Source: Norana najaformis
Lineage: Eukaryota; Annelida; Clitellata; Crassiclitellata; Hormogastridae
DNA: 64,000 bases
Reading direction: 5' to 3'
NCBI GenBank assembly: GCA_964023275.1
Contig: OZ029918.1
Coordinates: 17,774,361 to 17,838,360, forward strand
The position numbers and the translations under genes were made by a program. The notes beneath the pieces were generated by a model, which was given only the letters and a program-made list of their open reading frames with translations, searched no databases and had not been told where the DNA came from. Positions 10,508-21,198 of the stretch are shown in pieces. Position 1 is the first letter of the stretch. Each line of letters begins with the position of its first letter.

Positions 10508-10561
10508 ATACATACATACATACATACATACATACATACATACATACATACATACATACAT
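10508..10561. repeat. (ATAC)n microsatellite
   Basis: About thirteen uninterrupted ATAC units. Confidence 0.95.
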
Positions 10562-12104
10562 TTACACACACTATACATGTAAGGACCATATTTACGTAGT
10601 GTGCATAGGTCTATAATTTTGAGGAAATAAGTTATGCATATGGGCCTAATGGGTTATGCCAAGTCCCATGCAGGTTATGGTTTGCATCGTGCAAGAAAGC
10701 CATATTCATGAAAAGGTCACTGTTCCCCGCAGTTTATTCCTGTTTGTGATCGGTCTGGTTAGGGGTCAGGTGATTAGGACATTGAATAATGATGGCTTTC
10801 GATGCCTGTGCTTAAAACAAATTCGAGCTAACATCCTCAAGTTTCTCAATGCCAGACAAAACGGAGGCCAACTTATTCATTGGCGCTTAGTCAGATCATA
10901 TCCTCAGGTCAGGATATGAAGGGTCAGGTCAAAGTCTAGTAAGGTCAAACCAAGAGAGCCAGTGTGATGCTAAGACAAAAGGATGTAATGTAACTCAACA
11001 TTTCATAGCGCCTTTACAATACCCCTCCAAAGCCCTCCTCGCTAGAATAAATTGATGTTAGACTTCAACAAGTTCATCCATAATATGAATAACTGGAAAA
11101 TTTACAACTGGCGGGCTTTCGCACGCACCTAGAGCCCAAGCAATGGAGCTCCATCCATAGATTTGTGGCGTTTTCGGTCGCGCTAACTGTTCATGGGGTG
11201 GGGGTAACTCTAGCCCAGTTCTACGCTCAGAGCCACCGCCTCATTGCCCCTTGTATTTTCACTTTAAAATGATCTTTCTGTATCATCTCTGCCAATAGTA
11301 TCTGTCCTCTCCAAGGAAGGTCTAGGATGAGCCGCTTCCTTAAGGGAGTCAACACTGTAACTCTCGGTCTGGGGATCCGACTCTGCCTCTTCCGCGGTCG
11401 CCGGATGGGCAAAGTCCTAAGGATGGCCTTGACTCAGAACAGGGTTCGTTCCTTTACCGGCAATAGTCGTTCTCTTTCTGCGTGAGGACTTTCTCGTAAC
11501 TACCATTCTACATCTTGTAACTCTCCCGCTACCGCCAATATTCTGAGACACCAGTCGGTTTCTTGGTTCCTGGACCAAGTAAGTTTTACGACGAGCCTCT
11601 GCGTCTTTCCGCCCTAGGCACATGGATATCGGGCGACGCATCTCTTCACTATCTCTCTCGCTCGGAGGACTTCGGAGTAAATTTCCGTGTCAAGTCTCTG
11701 TGTTGGCAATTATCGGCCAACACTGCTTCAGGGGATAGGATACCCCTATGGAACACTCAAGAGAAGGTCCCCTCTCTAACCTTCTATAAAAAAACACACG
11801 GACCTTCGTACCGACCTACGCACGAGGGGGCCCTTCCCCGCACTTTAGTCGGTCCTCTGATCAGTGTGTGGCGACAAGCATATATCTTCCGTGTCGACTC
11901 CGGTATTATCGGGGTAACCGGCCCGGACTATGGTGTACCGGGTATTTCTTGGTCTGCGTTTGTGTCCGGTCTCTTACGTACCGGGGCTTTACTTGGTCTG
12001 CGTTAGTATCCGCGGTGTTTTCCCCTTATCTCCGCCGTCTGAATTTCGACAGAGAGAACGGCGGCCGCGTCTTTCTCCGAGTTTCGCACAACCCGTTATC
12101 CTTC
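10562..12104. other. No recognised gene
   Basis: Several open frames of 60-150 codons exist, but none shows a motif or composition typical of protein. From about 11230 the sequence becomes C/T-rich and leads into the tandem repeat that follows. Confidence 0.4.
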
Positions 12105-12740
12105 AAGTATCGTGACTTACTCAGACCGTCTCGCGACTTCCTAACAGGGTGGGCCCGAGCCCTGCTGGACCAACGGAGCCAGTCAGAAATCAGACAGATT
12201 GGTTTGTTTCGGTTGCGACCATCTCAGGAGCGCACGGGCCAGTCTTCTATGACGGCACGGTTTTCTCTTACGGCAAATGCTACCCCTTGGGCTCACACAG
12301 ACCTGTCTACTCGTATTTTCCCCTAGTTTTGCCCAGCCTCTATCTTCCAACTATCGTGACTTACTCAGACCGTCTCGCGACTTAATAACAGGGTGGGCCC
12401 GAGCCCTGCTGGACCAACGGAGCCAGTCAGAAATCAGACAGATTGGTTCGTAACGGCTGCGACGTTCTCAGGAGCGCACTGACCAGATTTTCTCGTAAAG
12501 GGTCAATGGGGTAGCTTCCACAACTTTCCCACTTATTTTACACAGACCTGTACTTATCTCTTACGAACGGGGTCTTTCCCCGGGTTCTGTCCAACCTCAA
12601 CGTCCACCGTCGTGGCTTAGACCGCCTCGCGATCTACGGCAGAGTGGGCCCCCGCTTTACCGGATCGGCGCCGTTAGCCCGAAACCAGACAGTGATTATC
12701 TCGGTCGTCCCGCCGGAGCGCTCAGATTAGTCTTTTTCGC
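12105..12740. repeat. Tandem repeat, period about 245 bp
   Basis: A block beginning 'cgtgacttactcagaccgtc' at 12111 recurs at 12356, with near-identity over about 110 bases including 'agggtgggcccgagccctgc' and 'gaccaacggagccagtcaga'. A third, diverged copy begins about 12612 ('cgtggcttagaccgcctcgc'). Spacing is 245 and then 256 bases. It may be a satellite-like array or the terminal repeats of an unknown element. No coding function is visible. Confidence 0.75.
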
Positions 12741-12821
12741 GGACTCTCTAGTCCGCATATTTTATCGTAACCGGGACCGTATCGGACACGGGCTTCTCCG
12801 GACGTCACCCTCGTCTGTATA

Positions 12822-13202
12822 CACTGTGTCCGGAAAAATTCCAAGGCTTTACGGTAAATATGAAAATAATTAGTAAACATTAATCGATTTTTAAAATTCC
12901 AAAAACAGTTTAATCCTGAAATATATAATTACCCACAAAATTCTTTGTAATTTATTAACGGCCCCGTTTAAAATTACGTCACAGTGACGTATTTGAATTT
13001 CATATTTTGTAAAGAAAGTTGCTAGAAAAATGGCGTTCAGCGAGGAAGACAAAATTGTTATAAAATTTTTACGCCAAAACAACAATTATAGTGCAAATAA
13101 TATTTCAGGATTAAACTGTTTTTGGAATTTTAAAAATCGATTAATGTTTACTAATTATTTTCATATTTACCGTAAAGCCTTGGAATTTTTCCGGACACAG
13201 TG
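12822..13202 (+). mobile_element. Tc1/mariner-type foldback MITE
   Basis: The element is 381 bp, flanked by TA on each side (12820-12821 and 13203-13204). Its ends are 'cactgtgtccggaaaaattc' and the reverse complement. Bases 12822-12924 and 13100-13202 are perfect inverted copies over 103 bases. The centre (12925-13099) keeps a 5' UTR-like stretch containing a palindrome 'acgtcacagtgacgt' and then an ATG at 13030. TA target duplication and these ends are those of Tc1/mariner elements. The long perfect arms suggest either a recent origin or conversion between arms. Confidence 0.9.
13030..13099 (+). pseudogene. N-terminal stub of a mariner-type transposase inside the MITE
   Basis: The ATG at 13030 opens 'MAFSEEDKIVIKFLRQNNNY', which looks like the first helix of the helix-turn-helix DNA-binding domain found at the N-terminus of Tc1/mariner-class transposases. 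After about 23 codons the frame runs into the right inverted arm and becomes meaningless. The MITE is therefore an internal-deletion derivative of an autonomous element whose transposase starts this way. Recognition of the start motif is from memory and moderately sure. Confidence 0.55.
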
Positions 13203-13204
13203 TA

Positions 13205-13997
13205 TATGTATTTGTATATGCTATGAATTCGCTTACAGAACGATATCAAAACACTGTAACTCGTATATGTGAAGGCATGCTACCATCCTTCACAACATAG
13301 GCATTGCAACACGCAACACCTTTTATTCAAGCCCCTTTTTCCTGTCTACGCCGGGTTTCTTATATACTGGCACGCTTGATAATTCGTAAATAAAGGTGTC
13401 TAAATGTGCCCGATTACGTGCCATGAAACAAACATCTAGAGACCTATAAATTTAAACAATTTTATGCATTATATTACTAAAAATAAACTAAAAACTTTGC
13501 ACGACCTAATTATTAAGCTATTATTTGATTAAACTTAAAATTAATAAAAGTTAATTTCTAAAAATCCTATGCAGCTTAACAGGCCGACCGTACACGCAAG
13601 CACAGCACTTAATGGCTACCTAAATCGGGTCATAGCTACTCCTGCCTCTTACTCAGCAGGCTTGCCTTGTGGCCGATCCGCCACAGATTGACCGCTAATA
13701 CTTTTTCAAAGTTCTGGGTCAGGGTTGCATTTCTTATAGGAACTGATGGCAGCTAATGAAGCGTTCGCCGCACACGGTTATTATTATCACCGACTGAGCT
13801 GATCGTGGAAGGCAGTATACAGGCAGTTTTGACTTTAGAATCAAATTCTCGAGAACAAAGGGCAAAAGGAGAAGAGAGTCCTTGGACTGTAAGAGGTCAG
13901 AGTTTTTGACTGATCAATCATTGTGCAAAATGTTGAAATCACATATTGTCATGGACAAAAGAAGTGAAACATACGGAAAGACACCGAGGAAAAAGAT

Positions 13998-14054
<57 letters not shown>

Positions 14055-14384
14055 AAACATCTGCGTTTGGATGTTGCCGCGACAGGGAAATATCGTTCAA
14101 TTCCCATCAGAATCATGACTCTGACGACTAATGCTGATACAGGCTGGTAATAAAGAGGGTTACCGGATCGTACTTGACCAAAACACACCGGCCACTTTGT
14201 GCGTGGCCTCTTGAGTATTTAGCGCCATTTGTAACCGACGAAGTAGTGAATTCAGGGTGTTATATCGAGTGAATCGGGTGACAAGCCAGTGGAGTCGATC
14301 TAACAGTGAGGGTCACATCATTCCCCTGCTTAAGATTAGGCACACACTTCTACATTTTAGGGAGTCCTTTAAAATTAATTTATT
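13205..14384. other. No recognised gene
   Basis: No coding motif is visible. A (GT)n(GA)n microsatellite sits at 13997-14053. Confidence 0.4.
13997..14053. repeat. (GT)n(GA)n microsatellite
   Basis: Seven GT units followed by about twenty GA units. Confidence 0.95.
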
Positions 14385-14574
14385 AAAACTGGGTGGTAGC
14401 AAGGAGACAGTGGCCGCCGACGTTCAACTTATTTTGCAAGAGTGTAAGAACCTGGGACTGCTACTGAATCGTAGCAAATGTGAGATTGCGTGCCGCGATA
14501 TCCTGGCTTTGAATGAGGACCCTACTTTCCACGGGTTTAATAGCATGGCTTTCGAGGAGATGACGCGCCGTTGA
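14257..14574 (+). pseudogene. RT palm end fragment, RLE element
   Basis: The open frame picks up element homology from about 14385: 'KNLGLLLNRSKCEI' corresponds to 'GEMGLTLNVSKCEV' after motif C in copy 1. The preceding 40 codons are flanking DNA, so the Met at 14257 is not a real start. Confidence 0.6.
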
Positions 14575-14717
14575 TGCCAGGTCCAGCTGTTGACAGGGCA
14601 ATTGGAATGAAGGCTGACGATCTTGAGAGAGCGATTACAAGATTATCTCTGCTTTAACCACAAGACGCTCTGGTTCTGCTGCGGAACAGTTTAAGTATTC
14701 CAAAGCTGTTATACATT

Positions 14718-14963
14718 ATGTGCACATCCGTTTGTGCTGAGTCCCCGAGCTTGACTCGATTCGACCATTTGTTGAGAGACGGTCTGTCAAATATTTTAAA
14801 TGTGGACCTTGGTGATGACTATTGGCAACAGGTTTCGTTGCTGGTGAAAGATGGTGGTGTGGGAATTCGCTGTGCATCTACGCTGGCATTATCCGCCTTT
14901 ACGGCTTCTGCTGCGAGCACCAGCGAACTTCAGGCTTGCAATTCTGCCACCGGAGTCGGCTGA
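14718..14963 (+). pseudogene. RT thumb fragment, RLE element
   Basis: Encodes 'CAESPSLTRFDHLLRDGLSN' and then 'LLVKDGGVGIRCASTLALSA', the conserved thumb block of this family. It stops at 14961 by frameshift, and the linker continues in the +1 frame (14851-15243). Confidence 0.7.
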
Positions 14964-15167
14964 GATGCCATATGAATTCGTGAGCTCAGCACTCACCGCA
15001 TGGATGGCTCTGACAGGCGCGGAGCCGCCAAAGAGAGCAGCATCACACCGCCAAACAGTTTGGGATACTCGTTGGATAAGCAAGGTCTGCACGGATCAGC
15101 TGGAGTCCGTTAGCGGTCCGTGCGTTCGCGCTCGCCTCCTTGCCTCCCGAGCACCAAATTCCGGTGA

Positions 15168-15710
15168 TTGGCTACTGGCTCCCTCTGTATCTGCTTTGGG
15201 CTGCGTCTCTCAGACGAGGAGGTACGGTTGGCAATTGGGATGAGACTGGGCAAAACACTTTGCGAACCGCATTTATGCCACCACTGCGGCGGAAAAGTCG
15301 ACGTCAGTGGGCTACACGGCCTGGTTTGTAGAGCAGGAGGTGGCAAACAACAGCGGCACAGTATGTTGAACGACGTCATTTGGAGAGCAATGAACAGAGC
15401 CAAAATTCCTGCACAGAAAGAACCTCTTGGCCTCTCGCGGGAAGAAGGAAGATGCCCTGATGGTGTGACGCTCATCCCTTGGTCGCGTGGTCGTTGCCTA
15501 GAATGGGACGTCACAGTACCAGACACCTATGCAACGTCTCATCTACCTCGAACATCGGTCAGAGCAGGTGAAGCTGCCGAACGCGCAGCCTCGTCCAAAA
15601 GGTTGAACTACGTCACCAACACTCGCTCTCACGCCTTTGTGGCGGTGGCCTTGGAGACCAGCGGAGTTCATCACAGAATTGGGAAGCCGGACAACAGATG
15701 CAACCCATGA
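15168..15710 (+). CDS. Zinc knuckle plus restriction-like endonuclease (fragment)
   Basis: A 180-codon frame with 'LRLSDEEVRLAI', the knuckle 'CHHCGGKVDVSGLHGLVC', the RH motif ('QRHSMLNDVIW'), then 'RCPDGVTLIPWSRGRCLEWD', which is the PD...D nuclease core. In this copy the R of the RPD motif is followed by Cys (RCPD), whereas copy 1 has RRPD. The protein would be the target-nicking nuclease. The frame starts within the linker and ends by frameshift before the family C-terminus. Confidence 0.8.
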   Translation: MATGSLCICFGLRLSDEEVRLAIGMRLGKTLCEPHLCHHCGGKVDVSGLHGLVCRAGGGKQQRHSMLNDVIWRAMNRAKIPAQKEPLGLSREEGRCPDGVTLIPWSRGRCLEWDVTVPDTYATSHLPRTSVRAGEAAERAASSKRLNYVTNTRSHAFVAVALETSGVHHRIGKPDNRCNP

Positions 15711-15795
15711 TCCTCTAGAGACCTCGTTCTTGTTTTAGAAGATTTCGGTGGCTGTTCAACGAGGAAATGCCATCTGCTTCTCCGGAACATTGCTC

Positions 15796-16313
15796 CGAAC
15801 CCTCTGGAGATGGCGATTTTTAATATAATTTATTTCAATGAAACTGTCATACAATAAAAATAATAATATAAAAAATAACAATAAATTATAATATTATTTG
15901 TGCTTTTCATAAATTAATTAATTCATAGAGCTATTTCCATATGCCACTTTGCTCAAACCGATCCACAATAATAAACATGTAGCTTACACGGCGTTTAGGC
16001 TAATTTTTTTCTGTAGGCCTACATGATACAAGATAAGGCCTCAATTCATCTCTTTTTGGAATCAATTCACTCCTAGGCTTCCTCCGTGAGAACACTTTAT
16101 AATAGGCGCTTTTGGAAGATAGCGTAGGCCTGTCCGCATTTGGCCGATGATGTGTAAATCCGGGCTTGACTGCCAAGCCTTCAGTGTTTCGGTTGTCAAA
16201 AAAAGAGCTGAGGAGCCAAAAATGTTACAAATTACCAAAGTACAAGAACTCAGGCCAAAATCTAATGCTGTTAATATGTTGCACACGAAACAATTTATGA
16301 CTAATCTGATATT
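15796..16313. other. AT-rich stretch without a gene
   Basis: AT-rich sequence with (TAA)-like runs at 15850-15890. No gene is recognised. Confidence 0.4.
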
Positions 16314-16679
16314 TTAGAGATATTTTAGCGTCTTCACCAGTCCTTCCATTTTCACTCCCTCTTTCATATTTTCCAGCGCCTCTCGTATAGGCCTAAGTTC
16401 TTCAATATAGATGTTCAACAGTAGCGATGATAGTGAGCACTCTTGTCTTACTCCTCTACCAATTATTCTTGGTTCTGTCAGTACCCTTTGTGCTCTAATG
16501 GCATCTCTATCCTTCCTGAATCCGACCTGGTCTTCTCTCAAATACTCGGTCTCTTCTGTCTTGGCTTGTACTCTTTTTGTAATGATCTTTAGTATAATCT
16601 TGGAAGAATGTGTGAGTAGGCTGCTTGTTCGATGATCCTCACAAGCCATTGCATTGTTCTTCTCTTTCATCAAGATCAT
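16314..16679 (-). pseudogene. Reverse transcriptase fragment, L1/RTE-like
   Basis: A 121-codon frame containing RT blocks 2 to B ('RTSSLLTHSSKIILKIITKR', 'GFRKDRDAIRAQRVL', 'RQECSLSSLLLNIYIEE'). Motif A is absent because the segment between 'DAIRAQRVL' and 'IIGRGVRQE' is much shorter than usual, an internal deletion of roughly 80 residues judged by family length. Not functional. Confidence 0.7.
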
Positions 16680-17580
16680 GGTGGACTGTAAGAAGTCCTC
16701 CGGCCATACTCCAGGGTTATATATATATATATGTTCTGGCCCAGCCTTACCAGTTCAGCCATTGCTTTTCTCCCAAATTTTTTAATATCTCTGTCGGGAT
16801 GTTGTCAGTTTCACCCGGCTTGTTCTTTTTAATTTCGCTGATGGCTGCCTGTACCTCATCTTTCAACACATCTGGTCCTACGTCTTCCCTGTCCTCCGGG
16901 GGTGAGTCCTGATTAAGATGCGTGGGTCTCTTCTTGCTCTGTTAGAGGTCCTCTATATAGTCTCTCCGCCGTCTTCTGATATCATTGTCTTCTACCGCTA
17001 TTCCACTTCCCCTGGTCGATCCTTTTGTCATCTTCACTTTTCGGTACACATGGTCATATCTTCCAGTTTTTTGTAATTCTTCCACATCTCTTCCCACCAC
17101 TTTTATCTGGCCTTCTCTGTTGTTCTTCATAATTTGTTATTTAGTCAGCTGTATTCCTTTTTAGCTTCCTCCGTACTCAGTAGTTTCCATTCCCGTTTCT
17201 TTTCCATATCTTTAAGCATTTCCGTCGTAATACACTGCTTTCGAGGAGATTGACCTTATAGATATCCTACAGTTTCTAATGTTTCCTTAGTAATAATTTC
17301 CTTCAGCCCTCGCCACCTGTCTTCTGTCGCGGTGTACTTTCTACTATGTGCTCCACGATATTTGCCGATAGTTATTTACTCCTAGTCTTTATTTTTTCCT
17401 GATCGCATCTTTTTACTTGTTTCCTCTTCTTGATGAATTTTAATTGTAGATGGACCGCCAAGGATACCAAGTTGTGATCCGTTTCTGCATCGGCTCCCGG
17501 TAGAACTCTGGAGTTCTCGACGCAGTTTCTATATCTTTGTTTAACCATGATGTAGTCCAGTTGATATTGGGCATAAATAT
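16314..17580 (-). mobile_element. APE-type non-LTR retrotransposon remnant (L1/RTE-like)
   Basis: On the minus strand, from 17580 downward, comes the end of an apurinic-type endonuclease: 'DYIMVKQRYRNCVENSRVLP' followed by 'GADAETDHNLV', whose DH is the catalytic histidine motif. The linker at 17130-16942 follows, then reverse transcriptase from 16679: 'CEDHRTSSLLTHSSKIILKI' (block 2), 'EDQVGFRKDRDAI', and 'RGVRQECSLSSLLLNIYIEE' (motif B; the usual QGCSLSP is damaged to QECSLSS). Stops and frame changes are frequent and motif C is not visible. The 5' endonuclease half and the 3' end are missing. Confidence 0.75.
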
Positions 17581-17689
17581 GTCATAAATAGGTGTAACCA
17601 AAAATAAGAGAAACCATAATTTACAGAACTCTTACACTTTAGTTTACAAAAATAATTTTGAACTATGCTTTCTAACTTTTTGTTTCTTT

Positions 17690-18060
17690 GGTAGTTCAGT
17701 GGTGGCTTTGTTCAAAGCAATCTCTAAAAATAGTGTAGGGAATCGATCTACAAGTGTAGACTTCTATGCGGCACTTAATGTTGAGGTCTGACTCATCGGC
17801 AATGTGTTGACCTCTATGCAACACCTTTTGTAGACGACTTGGCAGTCTACACAAGTGTAGACACAAATTGCAACTCTTTTGTCGAGAAAAGGGTCTACAT
17901 CAATGTTGCATTTTGGCTACATTTATGTAGCAAGAATGTAGCATAAATGTAGTGCTATCTCTACATTTATGTGGTTTTCCATCTACATTTACATACTATT
18001 AATGTCTAGATTTATGTGGTGAGGAATCTACATTTACGTACTATGCCAGCTTAAGCCAGG
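17690..18060. repeat. Cluster of TCTACATTTATGT-like words
   Basis: The words 'tctacatttatgtgg', 'ctacatttatgtag', 'tctacatttacgtac' and 'tctacatttacatac' recur at least six times, together with 'tgtagac' words in both orientations at 17750-17880. The block lies directly 3' (on the minus strand) of the hAT-like pseudogene and may be its subterminal repeat region, though no terminal repeat pair could be fixed. Confidence 0.55.
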
Positions 18061-19255
18061 AAATAAATATTTCTACATTCCATGCTTTAAGAGGGGGACC
18101 ACTGATGTCAGTCACCAAGAGACCATTCACTAAACTTACCAGAAGCTGTTTCTTCCACTAGTGTGATAGATATTCATATGACTGAATCCTCTTTCACGTT
18201 CAGCAGATGAAACAGGAAGAAAAAATTATTTAGTGTCTTTAATTTTTGGCCAAGCATTACACCATCACTCTTTTTAAACATAGAATATTCAAGCAAAATA
18301 TCAGGTGCCTCAGAATTACTCATTCCAAACTCTTCACACAATAATGCAATACGTCTTTCTCCAAACCGTCACCATGCTCTTTTACATAAGGTATTAGCAG
18401 CCTCTAGAAAATCAGTGCTGCAAATTGTCATATGATATTATACACTTTATACAAGTATACTACAACCGATCAACAAACATTCTATAATGTGAGACAATAT
18501 TTACAGTGTCGACTGAGTTTTTTACAGCAACTTCCCGCCTATGTGCCATGTAGTGAAAGGTTTTCAACTGTGGATAATTTGCTTTTAATAAAGTTGTACA
18601 CCACTATGCTGGCCGACCATCGCTACAAAATCCAACAAAATCAATGTCACTACAAAACGCTAACAACGTCTTCTGAAGACCAGCAGCAGTTGCATCAGCC
18701 AATTCAAGTAATCATAAAAAGTATTTACATGCTTCACCCTCAAATCTGGCACGAATATGTACGTTCAATGACTACATTTACCACTTATGTACTATAATCA
18801 ACCAAAATATAAAACTTTGTGAATTTAAAATGCGGTTTACAAGTTCTTCAGGATTTTCACTAACGACATGATTAATAATATTATTGCAAGAATTATTAGA
18901 ATACAAAATGTTTATGTCAGTTTATGTCATTAAGTGTCTGCAGAGCTATCAAACGACAGCTTTCTGTGTATGGTAAATGAGATTTTGCACATTCATAGGC
19001 AGTTCTGAAAATCTCAGCATTTACTTCAATATTCTCTTTATGGCTTTTCACAAATTTTGATTGAGTAAAATTAATAAAATTAACAATTCTGTCATTTTCA
19101 CAGTCTTTTAATATATTCTCACATGTGCTGTGTGAGTTTGAGTCACGAGGTTTGTATTTTTTTTAAAGACTCTGAGAAGTTTTCCCTTTGACTGTACCAT
19201 GAATAAATGTAGCTTCGTATTGTTGGCCTGTTTGACTGTACAAACCAAGATGTTT
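18060..19255 (-). pseudogene. KIAA1586-like hAT transposase relic
   Basis: The minus strand shows a stretch at 19140-18916 reading 'CENILKDCENDRIVNFINFT', 'EIFRTAYECAKSHLPYTES' and 'LIALQTLND', then further down 'DILLEYSMFKKSDGVMLGQK' (about 18300-18240), then 'LPVSSAERERGFSHMNIYH' (about 18200-18145) and 'LLVTDISGPPLKAW' (about 18115-18070). The PVSSAERERGFSxMN block is the hAT C-terminal dimerisation signature, and the middle segment resembles the KIAA1586-like (E3 SUMO-ligase-like, hAT-derived) family. At least three frameshifts and several stops are present, so it is decayed. No long open frame marks it; it was found by reading all frames. Confidence 0.65.
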
Positions 19256-19259
19256 AACT

Positions 19260-19425
19260 TGTACATAAGCAATGACGTAAATCACGGGGGGGACAGAGGG
19301 GGACTGTCCTCCCCAAAGTTTTGACTGGAGGGATTATCCCCAAAGTTAAAACTTCTAATGAGGGGGACAGTAAAGGGGGGCAGTGCTATCACTGTCCCCT
19401 CTGCTTCATTAAACTTTTATCATAA
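19260..19425. repeat. G-rich imperfect inverted repeat
   Basis: 'gggggacagagggggactgtcc' near 19290 and 'cagtgctatcactgtcccctctg' near 19381 form an imperfect foldback with internal copies of 'gggggacagt'. It sits 5' of the hAT relic and could be part of its terminal region. No target duplication is visible. Confidence 0.35.
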
Positions 19426-19429
19426 AGTA

Positions 19430-20250
19430 TCGTAGAATTAAATTAGTTATACGATAAAAGACAGGAACTTTAAGACAAGTAGGCATGACTCATGCAAAGA
19501 CGAAAAGACAACAGACAACGGAAAAGAGTTAGACAGAAGCACACAGATATGAAGACACGGCAAGGGATGACCCCAAAGGCAACGCGTTCAGGCGAGGATG
19601 GGAGCTGGAAGGAAGAGTGCGATCTGTAGGACAGACGGCGGAGCTCAGGAATGTGAGGGAATGATACTGCTGCGATGTATGATGAGAGAAGGTGGAATGC
19701 TTCTGAAGTCTGCCACCACATCAGGATGACCAAATAAGACCGTGCATAGCGATAGGCCTACAGGGAGAGAGATACAGAATGCTAAATATGCGGTAAGGTA
19801 GCGGAGAAGGACCACCACATGAGGAAATAGCCAGGACTAGAGAGGAGGATAAATATAGAAAGACAACGGGTGTCGGGTTTCACTGTCAGCAAGACGCTAT
19901 TGAGGAATTTATTGAGTTAGTCATTATTCACTACTACTCCTCGCTTTTTGTCTGAGTTCGGCACATGATGTAGTAGCACCTTGTTGCGTGTTTAGTCGTT
20001 AACGATAGTTTAAGTGATCTAGGCTCCAAGCCATGGCTTCTACTTAGGGTGCATCTTCGAAGAATGCCTTAATCAAACGTCTCAGACAGTCACTGTTAAG
20101 TTTCAGTTCCAGTAAAAAGAAAAATCAGAATAAAAGTGTTCAAACACTTTAATCAAGTTGCAACAGTATGTGCGTAGAAAATTGTACAAAAACATACAGT
20201 AACCCATCTGTTTGTGTCCCTCACTAAAAAGTCATTAGCAGTTCGGCTTA
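19430..20250. other. No recognised gene
   Basis: One 87-codon minus-strand frame (19470-19733) matches nothing I know. No other signal. Confidence 0.4.
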
Positions 20251-20451
20251 TTTAGCCTTTACTTAGAACCTAGATATTTACTTTTATCGTCATATGAACT
20301 CTGTAACCTGCATGCAGTTGATGAATACATAATGCACTTACCATTGTTAGAAAGTTTTGATATACTGCTCTGACTGGCTTCGACTCCTTCGTTGGCCACA
20401 TCGGAATATCGTGGCTTTTTAAATTCTTTCTCTTTTTGAAGCTTCATTAAA

Positions 20452-20799
20452 CTAGCTTTTCGAAATTCCAGAAAGAAGCGAATTGCAGTAGTCAAGACGG
20501 CTGGAGACCAGGGCATTAACTAAACAAACCAGGGTAGAGAAGGGAATGTGGCGCCTAATCCTACGGATATCACGAATTTGATAGTGGGCAGGCCTACATA
20601 TAGAATTAATGTGTTCACTGAATGATAGGTTGGAGTCAACCACAACACCAAAACTACGGGATGAACAGAAGCATTGTGTGACAGAGATGCCTAGATACAG
20701 CGAATTTAAAGAGTTAAATTTATTCAGTAGCTGTGAAGTTTCAAAAAGGAGACACCAGATTTGGATGGTTTTAAGAGCAATCCATTTTCTGCCATCCAA
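20452..20799 (-). pseudogene. RT C-terminal domain fragment (L2/CR1)
   Basis: A 115-codon frame reading 'LGISVTQCFCSSRSFGVVVD', 'SNLSFSEHINSICRPAHYQI' and 'ALVSSRLDYCNSLLSGISKS'. This post-thumb block is typical of L2/CR1 reverse transcriptases and is shared with 26802-27368 and 58274-58824. It continues past 20452 in another frame to about 20259. Confidence 0.7.
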
Positions 20800-20931
20800 G
20801 ATTGAACTTGGTTAAAGACGTTAGACAATAGAGCGAGAGAGCTGGAAGAAGAGGAATGATTGCAGGACATATAGAGTTAAGTATCATCAGCATAAAGATG
20901 GTGCTGCAGACCACTATGACTCAGTAAACCG

Positions 20932-21198
20932 CTAAGTGAAGTACAAGGAAAAAAGTAAGGGGCCGAAAACAGAGCATTGATGGACACCGCAGGTGAGTGG
21001 TACCCAGTCTGACATTGCTCCACTCATGTAAACAGATTGAGTACGGGAGGTAGGATATGATTTGACCCAGTTCAGGGCTAGACATAATATAACAAACCAG
21101 TGCTCAAAGCGATAGATCAAGATAGCATGCTGATGATGGATAATGCTTAAGGCGGCAGATAAGTCAAGAAGAGCAAGTGCAATTTTGACATTGTTCAT
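20932..21198 (-). pseudogene. RT motif A-B fragment (L2/CR1)
   Basis: An 88-codon frame with 'LLDLSAALSIIHHQHAI' (motif A, where the family usually has AFDTIDH) and 'GVHQCSVFGPLLFSLYF' (motif B). The second Asp and the QG pair are mutated, so it is inactive. Confidence 0.7.

Larger units (their letters stand above)
14385..15795 (+). mobile_element. RLE-class retrotransposon, plus-strand copy
   Basis: 5' truncated just after the RT motif C: the first recognisable residues are 'LGGSKETVAADVQLIL', corresponding to the sequence after YLDD in copy 1. It then continues through the thumb ('VKDGGVGIRCASTLALSAF'), the linker ('NSGDWLLAP'), the CCHC knuckle and the endonuclease, and ends near 15795 with 'gccatctgcttctccggaac'. 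It belongs to the subfamily of the 7440-8345 copy. Several frame changes (14574, 14963, about 15220) show it is dead. Confidence 0.85.

Noticed and set aside
10656-10919. 87-codon plus-strand open frame
   Set aside because: No motif, no splice context and no recognised family. Probably chance.
11563-12326. Overlapping plus-strand frames of 147 and 152 codons
   Set aside because: They run into the tandem repeat and have no recognisable domain; base composition explains the lack of stops.
17690-18060. CRISPR-like array
   Set aside because: Repeat words are short, imperfect and irregularly spaced, and the host is an animal.
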